Below, in pieces: positions 16,714-26,560 of a DNA stretch of 64,000 bases. The stretch comes from Sphingorhabdus sp. (lineage in GTDB: Bacteria; Pseudomonadota; Alphaproteobacteria; Sphingomonadales; Sphingomonadaceae): NCBI RefSeq assembly GCF_023910635.1, contig NZ_JAAVVZ010000006.1, positions 124,001 to 188,000 on the forward strand, in the 5' to 3' direction. A model generated the notes under the pieces. The model worked only from the letters and a program-made list of their open reading frames with translations. It made no database searches and had not been told where the DNA came from. Both the position numbers and the translations under genes were made by a program. The stretch's first letter is position 1. Each line of letters begins with the position of its first letter.

Positions 16714-17013
16714 TTACTTGCGTGTGCCGGTCAAGCCCATCGAACCAAAGGCACCAGCCTTCACCTCGCCGGTCATGGCATCGCCCGACACGGTTGCTGT
16801 GGCGTTCAAATGCATTGGCATAGGCACAGTGATGTCCATGCCCCAGCTCAACGTATCGCCATCAACGGTGCCATTGGCGATGTCCATGGAACCAAGTCCA
16901 CCTGACATCTGGCCCGAAAAGCTGCCGCCGTCGCTGTTGACGGTCAATACTGCTTTTTGGTCACCCATCGGGCTTTTGATTGTTACGTCCCAGTCACCAT
17001 CAACTGCTGCCAT
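16714..17013 (-). CDS. Small hypothetical protein, beta-rich
   Basis: A 99-residue protein I do not recognise by name. It has no signal peptide or helix; it is built of alternating strands (WDVTIKSPMGDQKAVLTVN, GSFSGQMSGGLG, GTVDGDTLSWGMDI, ATATVSGDAMTGEVKAGAFG), suggesting a small beta-barrel or lipocalin-like fold. AAGGAT stands just before the ATG. It begins 12 nt after the stop of the M16 peptidase gene and is probably translated from the same message. Family members may occur in other sphingomonads, from memory only. Confidence 0.7.
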   Translation of the reverse strand: MAAVDGDWDVTIKSPMGDQKAVLTVNSDGGSFSGQMSGGLGSMDIANGTVDGDTLSWGMDITVPMPMHLNATATVSGDAMTGEVKAGAFGSMGLTGTRK

Positions 17014-17024
17014 ATCCTTGCTCC

Positions 17025-19904
17025 TTATTTAGCATTGTTGCTTGCACTGGTGTTAGCAGCTTCCTTCACCATTTCAATTGGTAATCCAAGCGCTTCCAAC
17101 TGGGGTTTTACCTTCGCCGCATCGCCGACAACAAGCCAAGTAATCTTGGATGGATCCACCTTGACCCGCATTGCGTCATTCAATGCCTTGGCCGTCATCG
17201 CAGTATATTTGGCTGCAACCGTTTCGGCATAATCAAATGGCCGTTTGTTCAAACGATCCGCCTGCATTTGTCCAAGCACCGCCGACGATTGTTCATAACT
17301 GCCGGGCAGTTCAAGGACGTTGCCCTTGATCGTTTTTTCAAGTTCGTCCGGCGTAACCGGCTTTGCACCGTTAAAGTCCTTCAACTGGTCGATCAACACT
17401 TTGACCGATGGTCCGGTCTGGTTGGTCTGCACTGGCGCGACTATGGAGAAAGGTACGCGATCTTCGGCACCAGAGATTCGGCTGCCCACACCATAAGACC
17501 AGCCCTTGGTTTCCCGCAGGTCCATGTTGATACGCGACAGGAAGTCACCGCCGAAAATCTCGTTCGCCGCGCGCAAGGTTAGCAAATCGTCCGATCCCTT
17601 TGCATCCAGAACAAGGCCAGCGAGCACCAAGGATTGCGGTGAATTTGGACGATCAATCAGCAGAATTTTTGATACAGGCGCTGGCACTGCCACAGCGAAA
17701 TTCTTCGCTGGCGCAGGTGCGGCTGCGGGCTTCCAATTGCCAAAACGCTGTTCAAGCATGGGCTTGATTTCTTTCAGGCTGGTGTCACCCACAACAAAAA
17801 TTTCCGCCTTCGATGGATGCATCCATGACTGATGGAAATTGGCAACATCAAAACGGCTGATTTTCGCCACGGTTTCTGCATATCCGCTGCCCGTTTGTGG
17901 CCCACCATAAGGATGGCCCTTGCCGTATAGCAATGGCGGCAGGCGGCGAACGGCAATGCCCTGTGGCTGGTTGTCTTCGGCACTGATCTGGGTCAATTGC
18001 TGCACGCGAACGCGCTCCAGTTCATTGGGCGCAAAGGCCGGATTTTTGATAACATCCGCAAGCAGATCAAGCGAAAGGCCAAGATTTGGCTTTACCGCGC
18101 GCAGGCTGGCTACCGTCCGGTCGAGTGAAGACCCAACATTGACGTCAGCGCCCAATTTCTCTTCGGTTTCGGCAATTTGTGTTGAGGTCAGCGACGTTGT
18201 GCCTTCCATCAGCATCGTCGACATCATCGACGCTATGCCGCGCTTGTCGGCTGGGTCCGCTGCGTACCCGGCATTGAAGCTAACCGCGACGCGGACCGTT
18301 GGCACCGCGGCGCGCCGTGCGAAGAATATCTTGATGCCATTGCTTAAGGTTGCTTCCTCAACCGTCGGGAAATCGAGCGCAGGCGTGCCTGTCGGTTCAG
18401 GGAATTTGCTGCGATCCTGAAAGGCGACGGGTGCCGACATCGATACATAATCGGCCCCTGGAGGCGTATAAAATGCGGGCGCCGTCAGCGTACCTGTCCG
18501 GCTACCTGATCCTGCGGCGACTTCTTGATACGCCTCGCGCTCACCGGGTTCGACGCGAATTTCAAGCACCGGGCGCGTCAGCCATTTCTGCATCGCGGCC
18601 TTCACCGTTTCTGGCTTTGCCGATGCAAGCCGTTCGAGTTCCTTTTTGTAGAAGGACGAGTCCCCCACAAATAATTCGCCTTCGGCCAAAGCGACGGCCT
18701 TGCCGCCAAAGCCGCCAACTTGTTCAAGGCCGTCGATTTGCGCGGCAATGTTACTCGCGGCAACGCGCTGCACTTCTTCGGCGGTCGGGCCAGTTTTGAT
18801 ATAATCGGCCAAGATTTCATCCAGACGCTTCGCCACCGCATCGGCATCACCGCCGGGCTTTACGTCCGCTTGAATGTTGACAAGGCTGCTATGGACGAAC
18901 GGGATGAGGTAAGCAGATACAGCTACCGCGCTCTGTTCCTGACGCACCAATATATTATCCAGACGCGAGCTCGACAGGCCGCCAAGCGCGCTCATCGCGA
19001 TGAACAATGCATTGGCATCGGGGTCGGCAAGGCCCGGCACCACCCAGTTGCGATAAATACGCGTGGTCGGCACCTTGTCCTTCATGACGATTTTGATGTC
19101 TTTTTCGAGCGTTGGTATTGGCGCATTAACGGGTGCCACTTCCTTGCCGCGCTTGATGCTGCCGAACCATTTTTCCACCATTGGCTTTGCCTGCGCCGCA
19201 TTGATGTCGCCTGCCAGAACCAAGACGGCATTGTTCGGGCCATAATGGTCGGTAAACCATGTCTTCATATCATCCAGCGAAGCCGCCGACAGGTCTTCAA
19301 GGCTGCCGATCGTGCTATGATGATAAGGATGACCAACGGGGAACAATGTCCCTGACTGCTTGTACTCGACCAAGCCGAATGGCTCATTGTCGCCCTGACG
19401 CTTTTCGTTGGAAACAACGCCGATCTGGTTATCCAGTTTTTCCTTCGTCACAGCATTGAGCAAAAAGCCCATACGGTCGCTTTCGAGGAACAATGCGGAT
19501 TCCAGCGCCGTGGTTGGCACGGTTTGAAAATAATTGGTGCGGTCCAACCATGTGGTGCCATTCAGGTCGGTCGCGCCGATTTTCTTGGTATATTCAAAAT
19601 AGTCGCCCGGCGCATTTTCGCTGCCGTTGAACATGATATGTTCGAACAAATGGGCATAGCCCGTTTTGCCCTTTGGCTCGTTCTTGGACCCGACGCCATA
19701 CCAGATGGACACGGCAATTATGGGGGCCTTGCGGTCTTCATGCACCAAAACAGTCAGACCATTGTCGAGGGTGAATTTTTCATGCGGAATATTTACCGCC
19801 TCAACCAATTTCGAAACGGGCGCTGCTGATTGCGCAAAGGCGGGTGCCTGCGCCGCGATCACCGAGCCCGACATCATAAGGGCGAGCGTTAGTTTACGTA
19901 TCAT
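17025..19904 (-). CDS. Exported M16 (pitrilysin/insulinase) peptidase
   Basis: Zinc metallopeptidase of 959 residues with a signal peptide (cleavage after APAFAQ). The inverted zinc motif HLFEH is at residues 85-89 (HLFEHIMFNGS). The protein has two tandem M16 halves: in the second, the place of the zinc motif reads GIASMMSTM, so that half is catalytically inactive, as is usual for fused M16 proteins. It probably degrades peptides in the periplasm or at the surface. GGAGC precedes the ATG. A small beta-rich protein gene follows after 12 nt and an Ntn acylase gene lies 94 bp upstream on the same strand. Confidence 0.94.
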   Translation of the reverse strand: MIRKLTLALMMSGSVIAAQAPAFAQSAAPVSKLVEAVNIPHEKFTLDNGLTVLVHEDRKAPIIAVSIWYGVGSKNEPKGKTGYAHLFEHIMFNGSENAPGDYFEYTKKIGATDLNGTTWLDRTNYFQTVPTTALESALFLESDRMGFLLNAVTKEKLDNQIGVVSNEKRQGDNEPFGLVEYKQSGTLFPVGHPYHHSTIGSLEDLSAASLDDMKTWFTDHYGPNNAVLVLAGDINAAQAKPMVEKWFGSIKRGKEVAPVNAPIPTLEKDIKIVMKDKVPTTRIYRNWVVPGLADPDANALFIAMSALGGLSSSRLDNILVRQEQSAVAVSAYLIPFVHSSLVNIQADVKPGGDADAVAKRLDEILADYIKTGPTAEEVQRVAASNIAAQIDGLEQVGGFGGKAVALAEGELFVGDSSFYKKELERLASAKPETVKAAMQKWLTRPVLEIRVEPGEREAYQEVAAGSGSRTGTLTAPAFYTPPGADYVSMSAPVAFQDRSKFPEPTGTPALDFPTVEEATLSNGIKIFFARRAAVPTVRVAVSFNAGYAADPADKRGIASMMSTMLMEGTTSLTSTQIAETEEKLGADVNVGSSLDRTVASLRAVKPNLGLSLDLLADVIKNPAFAPNELERVRVQQLTQISAEDNQPQGIAVRRLPPLLYGKGHPYGGPQTGSGYAETVAKISRFDVANFHQSWMHPSKAEIFVVGDTSLKEIKPMLEQRFGNWKPAAAPAPAKNFAVAVPAPVSKILLIDRPNSPQSLVLAGLVLDAKGSDDLLTLRAANEIFGGDFLSRINMDLRETKGWSYGVGSRISGAEDRVPFSIVAPVQTNQTGPSVKVLIDQLKDFNGAKPVTPDELEKTIKGNVLELPGSYEQSSAVLGQMQADRLNKRPFDYAETVAAKYTAMTAKALNDAMRVKVDPSKITWLVVGDAAKVKPQLEALGLPIEMVKEAANTSASNNAK

Positions 19905-19998
19905 ATTCTGCTCCTATAGCTAAGAATCAATGCAGCTAGAAATAACGACGACGCAGGCAAACACAATGTAATAGCGAAGAATTTTCGACAAACGGCGT

Positions 19999-22107
19999 TC
20001 AGGGTCGATAACGGCGCTTTGCATTTTTGACGGCGTCGGCCCATTCAAAATGTACTGGCTTGTAACCACCTGCAACGAACAATTTCATCTGGTCTGTATA
20101 ATGCGGCGATTCGGGGCGGGTCGTCGCCGAACCATAAGGCTGGATCGATTCTGATTGCACCTTGCCGTCCTTGTCCCATCGCATCAGCATGATGTAACTA
20201 TCGCCATGTCGGACGCGCGCTTTGCCATCGGCTTGCTCTGCATCCCATATCGTTGTGGCACGCAAGGCATCGCTGCCGCCGAGCATCGGTAAATCGACAT
20301 CGCCGCGCCGTAGGCGCTGAATATCGGCCAACGGCGGGTCGATGCGGCCAAAGCGTTTTTTGAACTCTGTGACAGCCTCCTGAAGCGTATTACGGGCATC
20401 GGGCATCTTGTCCCCGCGCCAGTTTGGCCGCGCGCCAAAGCGGATGATGCGTTCGGCAAAGGCGTCCGCACGGCCCTTGCCATCGCTTGACCAATCCCAG
20501 CTCGCGAGCAGCTTTTGCGCTTCGGCAAGCTCGGGCGCGTCTTTTAGGTCAAGCGCGGCAAAGGATGCCATCCACGCCCCGACCCAGCTTTTTTTGCTGT
20601 ACATCATGTCCATCTTGATCGCGAGCAGCTCCGACGGCGTGATTGACGTGTCGGCGGCCAGCAACTCGGTTGCGCGCAAGCCACGGTTGGTCATGCCACG
20701 CTCAATACCCAGATACGGCGAATAAGCTGACGGGTCCATTTCCGACCCCGGCCCTGCGGCCAGAAACGGCGTGTTATTGGCGTTCTGGACAAAGCCCGAT
20801 GCAGGATCCACAATCTTGGGATAACGGTCAAAGCCAACTGGCCCCTCCCACATGGCCGCCGATGTATCGCCCGGAAGCAGCTTGGTATAATCATATCCCG
20901 GCTTACGGTCGGGGAAGAGGGCGTTGTAAATATAGGCAACGCGGCCGGTCTTGTCGGCATAAATGAAATTCGTCGCAGGAATGCCGCCAATCGACATCGA
21001 TTGGGTCCATTCGTCCCAATTCGTCGCTTTGGTATTGCGATAATATTGCTCAACGACTTTTACATTGTCGATGCCCGCATAGCGGATAGCGAAATAGCCC
21101 TTGTCATTTTTGATGACGGGTCCGTGGATGGAGCGATATACCGTTTGCGGTACTGGCAAATTGAACGGACCGATTTTCACCGGCAGCCAAACCCGCTTCG
21201 ATGACAAAGGCATCCATTTGCCGTCATAACGATATTGGTCGCCAGCCTTGTTCATCACCAGTTTATAGACGTCGATCAGGTCGGGGCGGTTGACGGTATT
21301 GGTCCAACCCAAATGACGGTTGTGGCCAAGCAGGACAAAGGGCGAACCGGGGAACAAGGCGCCAGCCATGTCCAGCCCCTCACCCGAATGCGTAACGGCT
21401 TCGTACCACGCAACCTGACCTTCATAAGGCTGGTGCGAATTGGAAATCAGCCACGTCTTGCCATCGGCCATACGCTTGGGCGCAATTGCAAAGGCGTTGG
21501 AACCGTTCATTTCTGGATCGCGCCCGATGGGCGTCATAGGTGGCGCACTTTCCTTTGGCAGGGGTTTGCCTTCGGTCAATGCCCCGATGGCACCATCCAG
21601 ACCATAAAAGAATGGCGCGCGCAGCACGAAGCCTGTGACAATGTCCTGTCCAGTAACGGGAAACAGCTTCGACAGCCGGACTTCTTCGGGATGTTTTGAC
21701 ACATAATGGTTCAAACCAGCGGCATATGCCTCTGCCACCGCGCGGACCTGCGGCGACAATTCCATATAGCGCGCCACAGCCGTCTCGCGCGCGCCCAACA
21801 GATGCAGCACATAATCGACCTTGGCCCCATCGGAGCCTGCAAGCGCGCCATAGCGCCCACGCGTCATGGCAACGACATCCTGTATCGTCGAAAAATCATC
21901 TTCGGCATGGGCAAAGGCGAGGCCGTAAGCGGTGTCGGCATCGGTCTTGCCGTTGATGTGCGGCACGCCATAGCTATCGCGGACAATCTCCACATCGTAG
22001 GTGCGGGCTGGCATTTCATATCCGGTGGCCGCCAACGGCTCCCACAGAGCGCCTGCACCCGCAACGACACCCGCAAGCGCCAATGACGCCCACAAAAATT
22101 TCCGCAT
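19999..22107 (-). CDS. Penicillin acylase-family Ntn hydrolase
   Basis: Periplasmic amidohydrolase of the penicillin/acyl-homoserine-lactone acylase family, 702 residues from MRKFLWASLALAGVV. Such enzymes are cut autocatalytically into two chains. The nucleophile of the beta chain is Ser203 in NGSNAFAIAPKR. Before it lies YGVPHINGKTDADTAYGLAFAHAEDDF, the typical alpha-chain motif, and after it LISNSHQP and LGHNRHLGWTNTVN. The substrate could be a beta-lactam, an AHL or another acyl amide. The in-frame ATG at 22149 is rejected: GGGGAGA precedes the ATG at 22105-22107 and the signal peptide starts there. It is divergent from the M17 aminopeptidase gene. Confidence 0.93.
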   Translation of the reverse strand: MRKFLWASLALAGVVAGAGALWEPLAATGYEMPARTYDVEIVRDSYGVPHINGKTDADTAYGLAFAHAEDDFSTIQDVVAMTRGRYGALAGSDGAKVDYVLHLLGARETAVARYMELSPQVRAVAEAYAAGLNHYVSKHPEEVRLSKLFPVTGQDIVTGFVLRAPFFYGLDGAIGALTEGKPLPKESAPPMTPIGRDPEMNGSNAFAIAPKRMADGKTWLISNSHQPYEGQVAWYEAVTHSGEGLDMAGALFPGSPFVLLGHNRHLGWTNTVNRPDLIDVYKLVMNKAGDQYRYDGKWMPLSSKRVWLPVKIGPFNLPVPQTVYRSIHGPVIKNDKGYFAIRYAGIDNVKVVEQYYRNTKATNWDEWTQSMSIGGIPATNFIYADKTGRVAYIYNALFPDRKPGYDYTKLLPGDTSAAMWEGPVGFDRYPKIVDPASGFVQNANNTPFLAAGPGSEMDPSAYSPYLGIERGMTNRGLRATELLAADTSITPSELLAIKMDMMYSKKSWVGAWMASFAALDLKDAPELAEAQKLLASWDWSSDGKGRADAFAERIIRFGARPNWRGDKMPDARNTLQEAVTEFKKRFGRIDPPLADIQRLRRGDVDLPMLGGSDALRATTIWDAEQADGKARVRHGDSYIMLMRWDKDGKVQSESIQPYGSATTRPESPHYTDQMKLFVAGGYKPVHFEWADAVKNAKRRYRP

Positions 22108-22199
22108 TATACTCTCCCCCTGCAATGAGACCTTGTCACATCGGTTCATTTGCTTACATAACCGGCATAACCAAGATTTTCAGAAAGGATAGTCCCCCG

Positions 22200-23762
22200 A
22201 TGCATCGCAGTTTCTTAACCCTTGCACTGGCTAGCGCCACAATCACCCCCGCTTTTGCGCAAGCCGACATGATTGGATCGGGCATATCGCCATCGGCGGC
22301 GGCGCATTCGCAAACACGGCCAATCAATTTCGCGACGACCGCGCCAACGTCCGGCGCTTTGGTCATATTGATGCGTAATGCGACGTTGCCAGCCAACATG
22401 GTTGATGCGGCAACGACGCAAGCCTTGAACGCGGCTATCGCTTCGGCAAAGTTTGAAGGCAAAGAGGGTAGTTCCTTGTCGCTACGCGGCATTGGCGGTT
22501 ATGCGCGCATCGTCCTAAGCGGGGTTGGCGCGGAGGGCGACCGCATCACCCATATCCGCAACGCATCGGGCAAAGCGGCTCAGGATTTGCGCGATGAAGC
22601 CCAGCAGGTCACGATTACCGGCGGCCTGAACCAAGACGAAGCCGCTGCAGCCGCTTTGGGCTATGCCATGGGTCAATATCGGTTCGACCGGTATAAAACC
22701 GTGGACCGTAAAGCGCCGCCCACGAACCCAGTGACCATCATCAGCAGCGATGCGGGCAGCGCAGAGGCTTTATGGCAGTCGCGCCATGCGGCCTTGGCTG
22801 AAGGCGTCGCCTTATCCCGCGACCTGGCGACTGAACCTGCTAATGTCATCTATCCGGAAACCTTTGTGGAGCGTGTACGTGCCGCATTTGGTAATACCGC
22901 CAATGTTAAAATTGAAGTGTTGGACGAACCCATGATGCGCAAATTGGGCATGGGGTCGCTGGTCGGCGTTGGCCAGGGTTCGCGCCGCCCATCACGCCTG
23001 ATGATCGTCGAATATCGCGGCGCTGGCGATGGTCCGCCATTGGCGATGGTCGGCAAGGGCATTACTTTTGATACCGGCGGCATATCGCTGAAACCTGGTG
23101 CGGGCATGTGGGAAATGAAGGCGGACATGTCCGGCGCAGCCAATATCATGGGCGCACTGTTATCGCTCGCAAAGTCGAAGGCACCGGTGAACGTCATCGG
23201 CGTAGCCGCGCTGTCCGAAAATATGCCCGGCAGCAATGCGCAGCGTCCCGGCGACGTCGTGCGCACGATGAGCGGCAAAACCATAGAGATACTGAACACC
23301 GACGCCGAAGGCCGCTTAGTATTGGCGGACGCCAATGAATATATCGTCGCCAACAAAAAACCCGGCGCTTTGGTCAACATGGCGACGCTGACAGGTTCCA
23401 TCGTTGGCGCACTGAACGACGAATATGCTGGCCTGTTCAGCCGTGACGACCGGTTGGCAGCAGCCATTGCCGCAGCGGGCACAGCAACGGGTGAAGAAGT
23501 TTGGCGTATGCCGCTCCACAAAAACTATCTCGATGATATGAAATCCGACATTGCGGACATCAAAAACATCGTTGAGGGCGGCGGACCGGGCGCAGGTCTG
23601 GGCGCGACCTTTGTTGGCTTCTTCGTCGACAAAAATGTGCCTTGGGCGCATCTTGATATTGCGGGCGTCAACTGGGCGGACTCGTCCGGGCCAGTGACGC
23701 CAAAGGGGGCATCGGGCTGGGGCGTGCAGTTGTTGGATGCGCTTGCCCGCAATTGGAGATAA
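22200..23762 (+). CDS. Exported leucyl aminopeptidase (M17)
   Basis: Two-metal aminopeptidase of 520 residues that removes N-terminal residues from peptides. Unlike cytosolic PepA, it begins with a signal peptide (MHRSFLTLALASATITPAFAQ), so it probably works in the periplasm. Metal and catalytic segments are visible: AMVGKGITFDTGGISLKPG, the signature NTDAEGRLVLADANEY near residues 366-380, and LVNMATLTGSIVGAL. The C-terminal GVNWADSSGPVTPKGASGWGVQLL is typical. GAAAGGA lies 12 nt before the ATG at 22200; an upstream in-frame start at 22083 is on the other side of the divergent acylase promoter and is rejected. Confidence 0.93.
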   Translation: MHRSFLTLALASATITPAFAQADMIGSGISPSAAAHSQTRPINFATTAPTSGALVILMRNATLPANMVDAATTQALNAAIASAKFEGKEGSSLSLRGIGGYARIVLSGVGAEGDRITHIRNASGKAAQDLRDEAQQVTITGGLNQDEAAAAALGYAMGQYRFDRYKTVDRKAPPTNPVTIISSDAGSAEALWQSRHAALAEGVALSRDLATEPANVIYPETFVERVRAAFGNTANVKIEVLDEPMMRKLGMGSLVGVGQGSRRPSRLMIVEYRGAGDGPPLAMVGKGITFDTGGISLKPGAGMWEMKADMSGAANIMGALLSLAKSKAPVNVIGVAALSENMPGSNAQRPGDVVRTMSGKTIEILNTDAEGRLVLADANEYIVANKKPGALVNMATLTGSIVGALNDEYAGLFSRDDRLAAAIAAAGTATGEEVWRMPLHKNYLDDMKSDIADIKNIVEGGGPGAGLGATFVGFFVDKNVPWAHLDIAGVNWADSSGPVTPKGASGWGVQLLDALARNWR

Positions 23763-23800
23763 TGTCGGAAGCCGCGCATTTCCGTTGAATGGCCGTCGCA

Positions 23801-23826
23801 CTTGTGTTGCGAAAATGCCGCATTAC
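23801..23826 (+). promoter_or_regulatory. Weak RpoH-like promoter candidate upstream of clpB
   Basis: CTTG at 23801-23804 is followed 16 nt later by CATTAC (23821-23826). The alphaproteobacterial RpoH pattern is CTTG - about 17 nt - CYTAT, so the -10 half fits only partly. The position, some 65 nt before clpB, is sensible. Confidence 0.25.
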
Positions 23827-23888
23827 ATTCTGTGTAGAGATGGAGTCTTTGTGAACAAAGGCCCCATCGGCAATATAGGAAATAGCGC

Positions 23889-26465
23889 ATGAACCTCGAA
23901 AAATTCACCGACCGCGCCAAGGGTTTTCTGCAAAGCGCACAGACCGTTGCCATTCGCATGAGTCATCAGCGGATCGGGCCTGAACATCTCTTAAAAGCTT
24001 TGCTGGAGGATGAGCAGGGCATGGCGTCTGGCCTGATCAAGGCCGCTGGCGGCGACGCGGCGACCGCGTTGCGCGAAACCGATGCGGCGCTTGCGAAGGT
24101 GCCTGCGGTGTCCGGCGGCGGCGCGCAGCAGACCCCCGGCCTCGACAATGACGCCGTGCGCGTGCTCGATGCTGCTGAACAGGTCGCGCAAAAGGCGGGC
24201 GACAGCTATGTCACTGTTGAACGCCTGTTGCTCGCGCTAGCGCTTGCGCAGACCAGCACAGCAGGCAAGGCGTTGGCAGCAGCAGCCGTCACAGCCGAAG
24301 GGCTGAACGCCGCGATCAACGAACTGCGTGGTGGCCGCTCAGCCGATACTGCGGGCGCAGAGGACCGTTATGACGCGCTGAAGAAATTTGCGCGTGACCT
24401 GACCGAAGTCGCGCGCGCTGGAAAGTTGGACCCCGTCATCGGTCGCGATGAAGAGATTCGCCGCACCATCCAAATCCTTGCGCGCCGTACAAAGAATAAC
24501 CCCGTGTTGATCGGCGAACCCGGCGTCGGCAAAACGGCCATTGCCGAAGGGCTGGCCTTGCGCATCGCCAATGGCGACGTGCCCGATAGCCTGAAGCATC
24601 GCAAATTGCTGTCACTCGATATGGGCGCGTTGATCGCGGGTGCAAAATATCGCGGCGAATTTGAAGAGCGGCTCAAAGGTGTGCTTGACGAGGTTAAGCA
24701 GGCCGAGGGTGACATCATCTTATTCATCGACGAAATGCATACGCTTGTCGGCGCGGGCAAAGGCGAAGGCGCGATGGATGCCGCCAACCTCATCAAGCCT
24801 GCTTTGTCGCGCGGTGAACTGCACTGCATTGGTGCAACCACGCTGGATGAATATCAAAAACATGTCGAAAAAGACCCGGCGCTACAACGCCGGTTTCAGC
24901 CGATTTTTGTCGGTGAGCCTACCGTCGAGGACACGATTTCCATCCTGCGTGGGTTGAAGGAGAAATATGAACTGCACCATGGCGTGCGTATTACCGATAG
25001 TGCGCTGGTGAGCGCCGCCACCTTGTCGCACCGTTATATTTCCGACCGTTTCCTGCCGGATAAAGCCATCGACCTGATGGACGAGGCGGCGTCGCGCCTG
25101 CGGATGGAGGTGGAATCCAAGCCGGAAGAGATTGAAACGCTCGACCGCCGGATCATCCAGTTAAAGATTGAACGCGAAGCGTTGGGCAAGGAAAGCGATG
25201 CCGCGTCCAAGGACCGTCTGACCAATCTGGAGGGTGAGCTGGCCAATCTGGAGCAGCAATCGCTTGAACTGACGCAGCGTTGGCAGGCCGAAAAAGACAA
25301 GATTTCTGCCGAAGCCAAAATCAAAGAACTACTCGATGGTGCACGCATCGAGTTGGAGCAGGCGCAGCGGTCTGGCGACCTAGCCAAGGCGGGCGAACTG
25401 CAATATGGCACAATACCCGGGCTGGAAAAGCAACTAGAGGACGCGGTGGCCGCAGCCGGCAATGCGATGTTGCGCGAAGAAGTGACCGCGCAAGATATTG
25501 CCAGCGTCGTCAGCCGCTGGACCGGCATCCCCGTGGACAAGATGCTTGAGGGCGAACGCGACAAGTTGCTCAACATGGAACAGCTTATTGGCGCGCGCGT
25601 CATTGGCCAAAAGGACGCGGTGGAAGCCGTCTCCAAGGCGGTGCGCCGTTCGCGCGCGGGCCTTCAGGACCCGAACCGCCCGCTTGGTTCGTTCCTGTTC
25701 CTTGGGCCAACGGGTGTCGGCAAGACCGAGCTCACAAAAGCGCTCGCATCATTCCTGTTCGACGACGACAATGCGATGGTCCGCATCGACATGTCCGAAT
25801 ATATGGAAAAGCACAGCGTCGCCCGCCTCGTCGGCGCGCCTCCGGGCTATGTCGGCTATGAAGAAGGCGGTGTGCTGACCGAGGCGGTGCGCCGCCGCCC
25901 CTATCAAGTCGTCTTGTTTGACGAAGTTGAAAAGGCCCATTCGGACGTATTCAATATCCTGCTGCAGGTTTTGGATGATGGCCGCCTGACCGATGGTCAG
26001 GGGCGCACAGTGGACTTCTCCAACACGCTCATCATCCTGACATCCAATCTGGGCAGCCAGCATATGGCCGCGTTGGAAGACGGGCAGGATGTGAAAGAGG
26101 TCGAGCCGCAAGTTATGGAAATCGTGCGCGGCCATTTCCGGCCCGAATTCCTGAACCGGCTGGACGAGGTCATATTGTTCCACCGCTTGGGCGCGCAACA
26201 TATGGCCCCGATTGTCGATATTCAGGTGCAGCGGGTGCAAAATTTGCTCAAGGATCGCAAGATCACTTTGTCCTTGTCAGACGAAGCCAAAGCATGGCTT
26301 GGCCGCGTCGGCTATGACCCTGTATACGGCGCACGCCCGCTAAAACGCGCAATCCAACGTTATTTGCAGGACCCGCTGGCCGACATGCTGCTACGCGGCG
26401 GCATCCCCGATGGCGCGACGGTGACGGTGGAAGAGGGTGATGGGGGGTTGAATTTGGCGGTATAG
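23889..26465 (+). CDS. clpB: ATP-dependent disaggregase ClpB
   Basis: Hexameric AAA+ chaperone that extracts polypeptides from aggregates together with DnaK. The 858-residue product has all the domains: Clp N domain (residues 1-145), AAA1 with Walker A GEPGVGKT near 209-216, a coiled-coil middle domain rich in Glu/Lys/Leu (about 400-525), and AAA2 with GPTGVGKTE near 607-615. [25 protein letters not shown] is the second Walker B region. The gene stands alone with about 125 bp of upstream sequence. An RpoH-type promoter is expected for this gene but only weakly visible. Confidence 0.97.
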   Translation: MNLEKFTDRAKGFLQSAQTVAIRMSHQRIGPEHLLKALLEDEQGMASGLIKAAGGDAATALRETDAALAKVPAVSGGGAQQTPGLDNDAVRVLDAAEQVAQKAGDSYVTVERLLLALALAQTSTAGKALAAAAVTAEGLNAAINELRGGRSADTAGAEDRYDALKKFARDLTEVARAGKLDPVIGRDEEIRRTIQILARRTKNNPVLIGEPGVGKTAIAEGLALRIANGDVPDSLKHRKLLSLDMGALIAGAKYRGEFEERLKGVLDEVKQAEGDIILFIDEMHTLVGAGKGEGAMDAANLIKPALSRGELHCIGATTLDEYQKHVEKDPALQRRFQPIFVGEPTVEDTISILRGLKEKYELHHGVRITDSALVSAATLSHRYISDRFLPDKAIDLMDEAASRLRMEVESKPEEIETLDRRIIQLKIEREALGKESDAASKDRLTNLEGELANLEQQSLELTQRWQAEKDKISAEAKIKELLDGARIELEQAQRSGDLAKAGELQYGTIPGLEKQLEDAVAAAGNAMLREEVTAQDIASVVSRWTGIPVDKMLEGERDKLLNMEQLIGARVIGQKDAVEAVSKAVRRSRAGLQDPNRPLGSFLFLGPTGVGKTELTKALASFLFDDDNAMVRIDMSEYMEKHSVARLVGAPPGYVGYEEGGVLTEAVRRRPYQVVLFDEVEKAHSDVFNILLQVLDDGRLTDGQGRTVDFSNTLIILTSNLGSQHMAALEDGQDVKEVEPQVMEIVRGHFRPEFLNRLDEVILFHRLGAQHMAPIVDIQVQRVQNLLKDRKITLSLSDEAKAWLGRVGYDPVYGARPLKRAIQRYLQDPLADMLLRGGIPDGATVTVEEGDGGLNLAV

Positions 26466-26560
26466 GCGGCACTTCGAAATGTGGCCTTAGACCACAAATA
26501 TGCTAAGGGTGGCCTCTCAACGATTGCAATTAAGACTGAGAATGCGCATGAAATTTTGCA

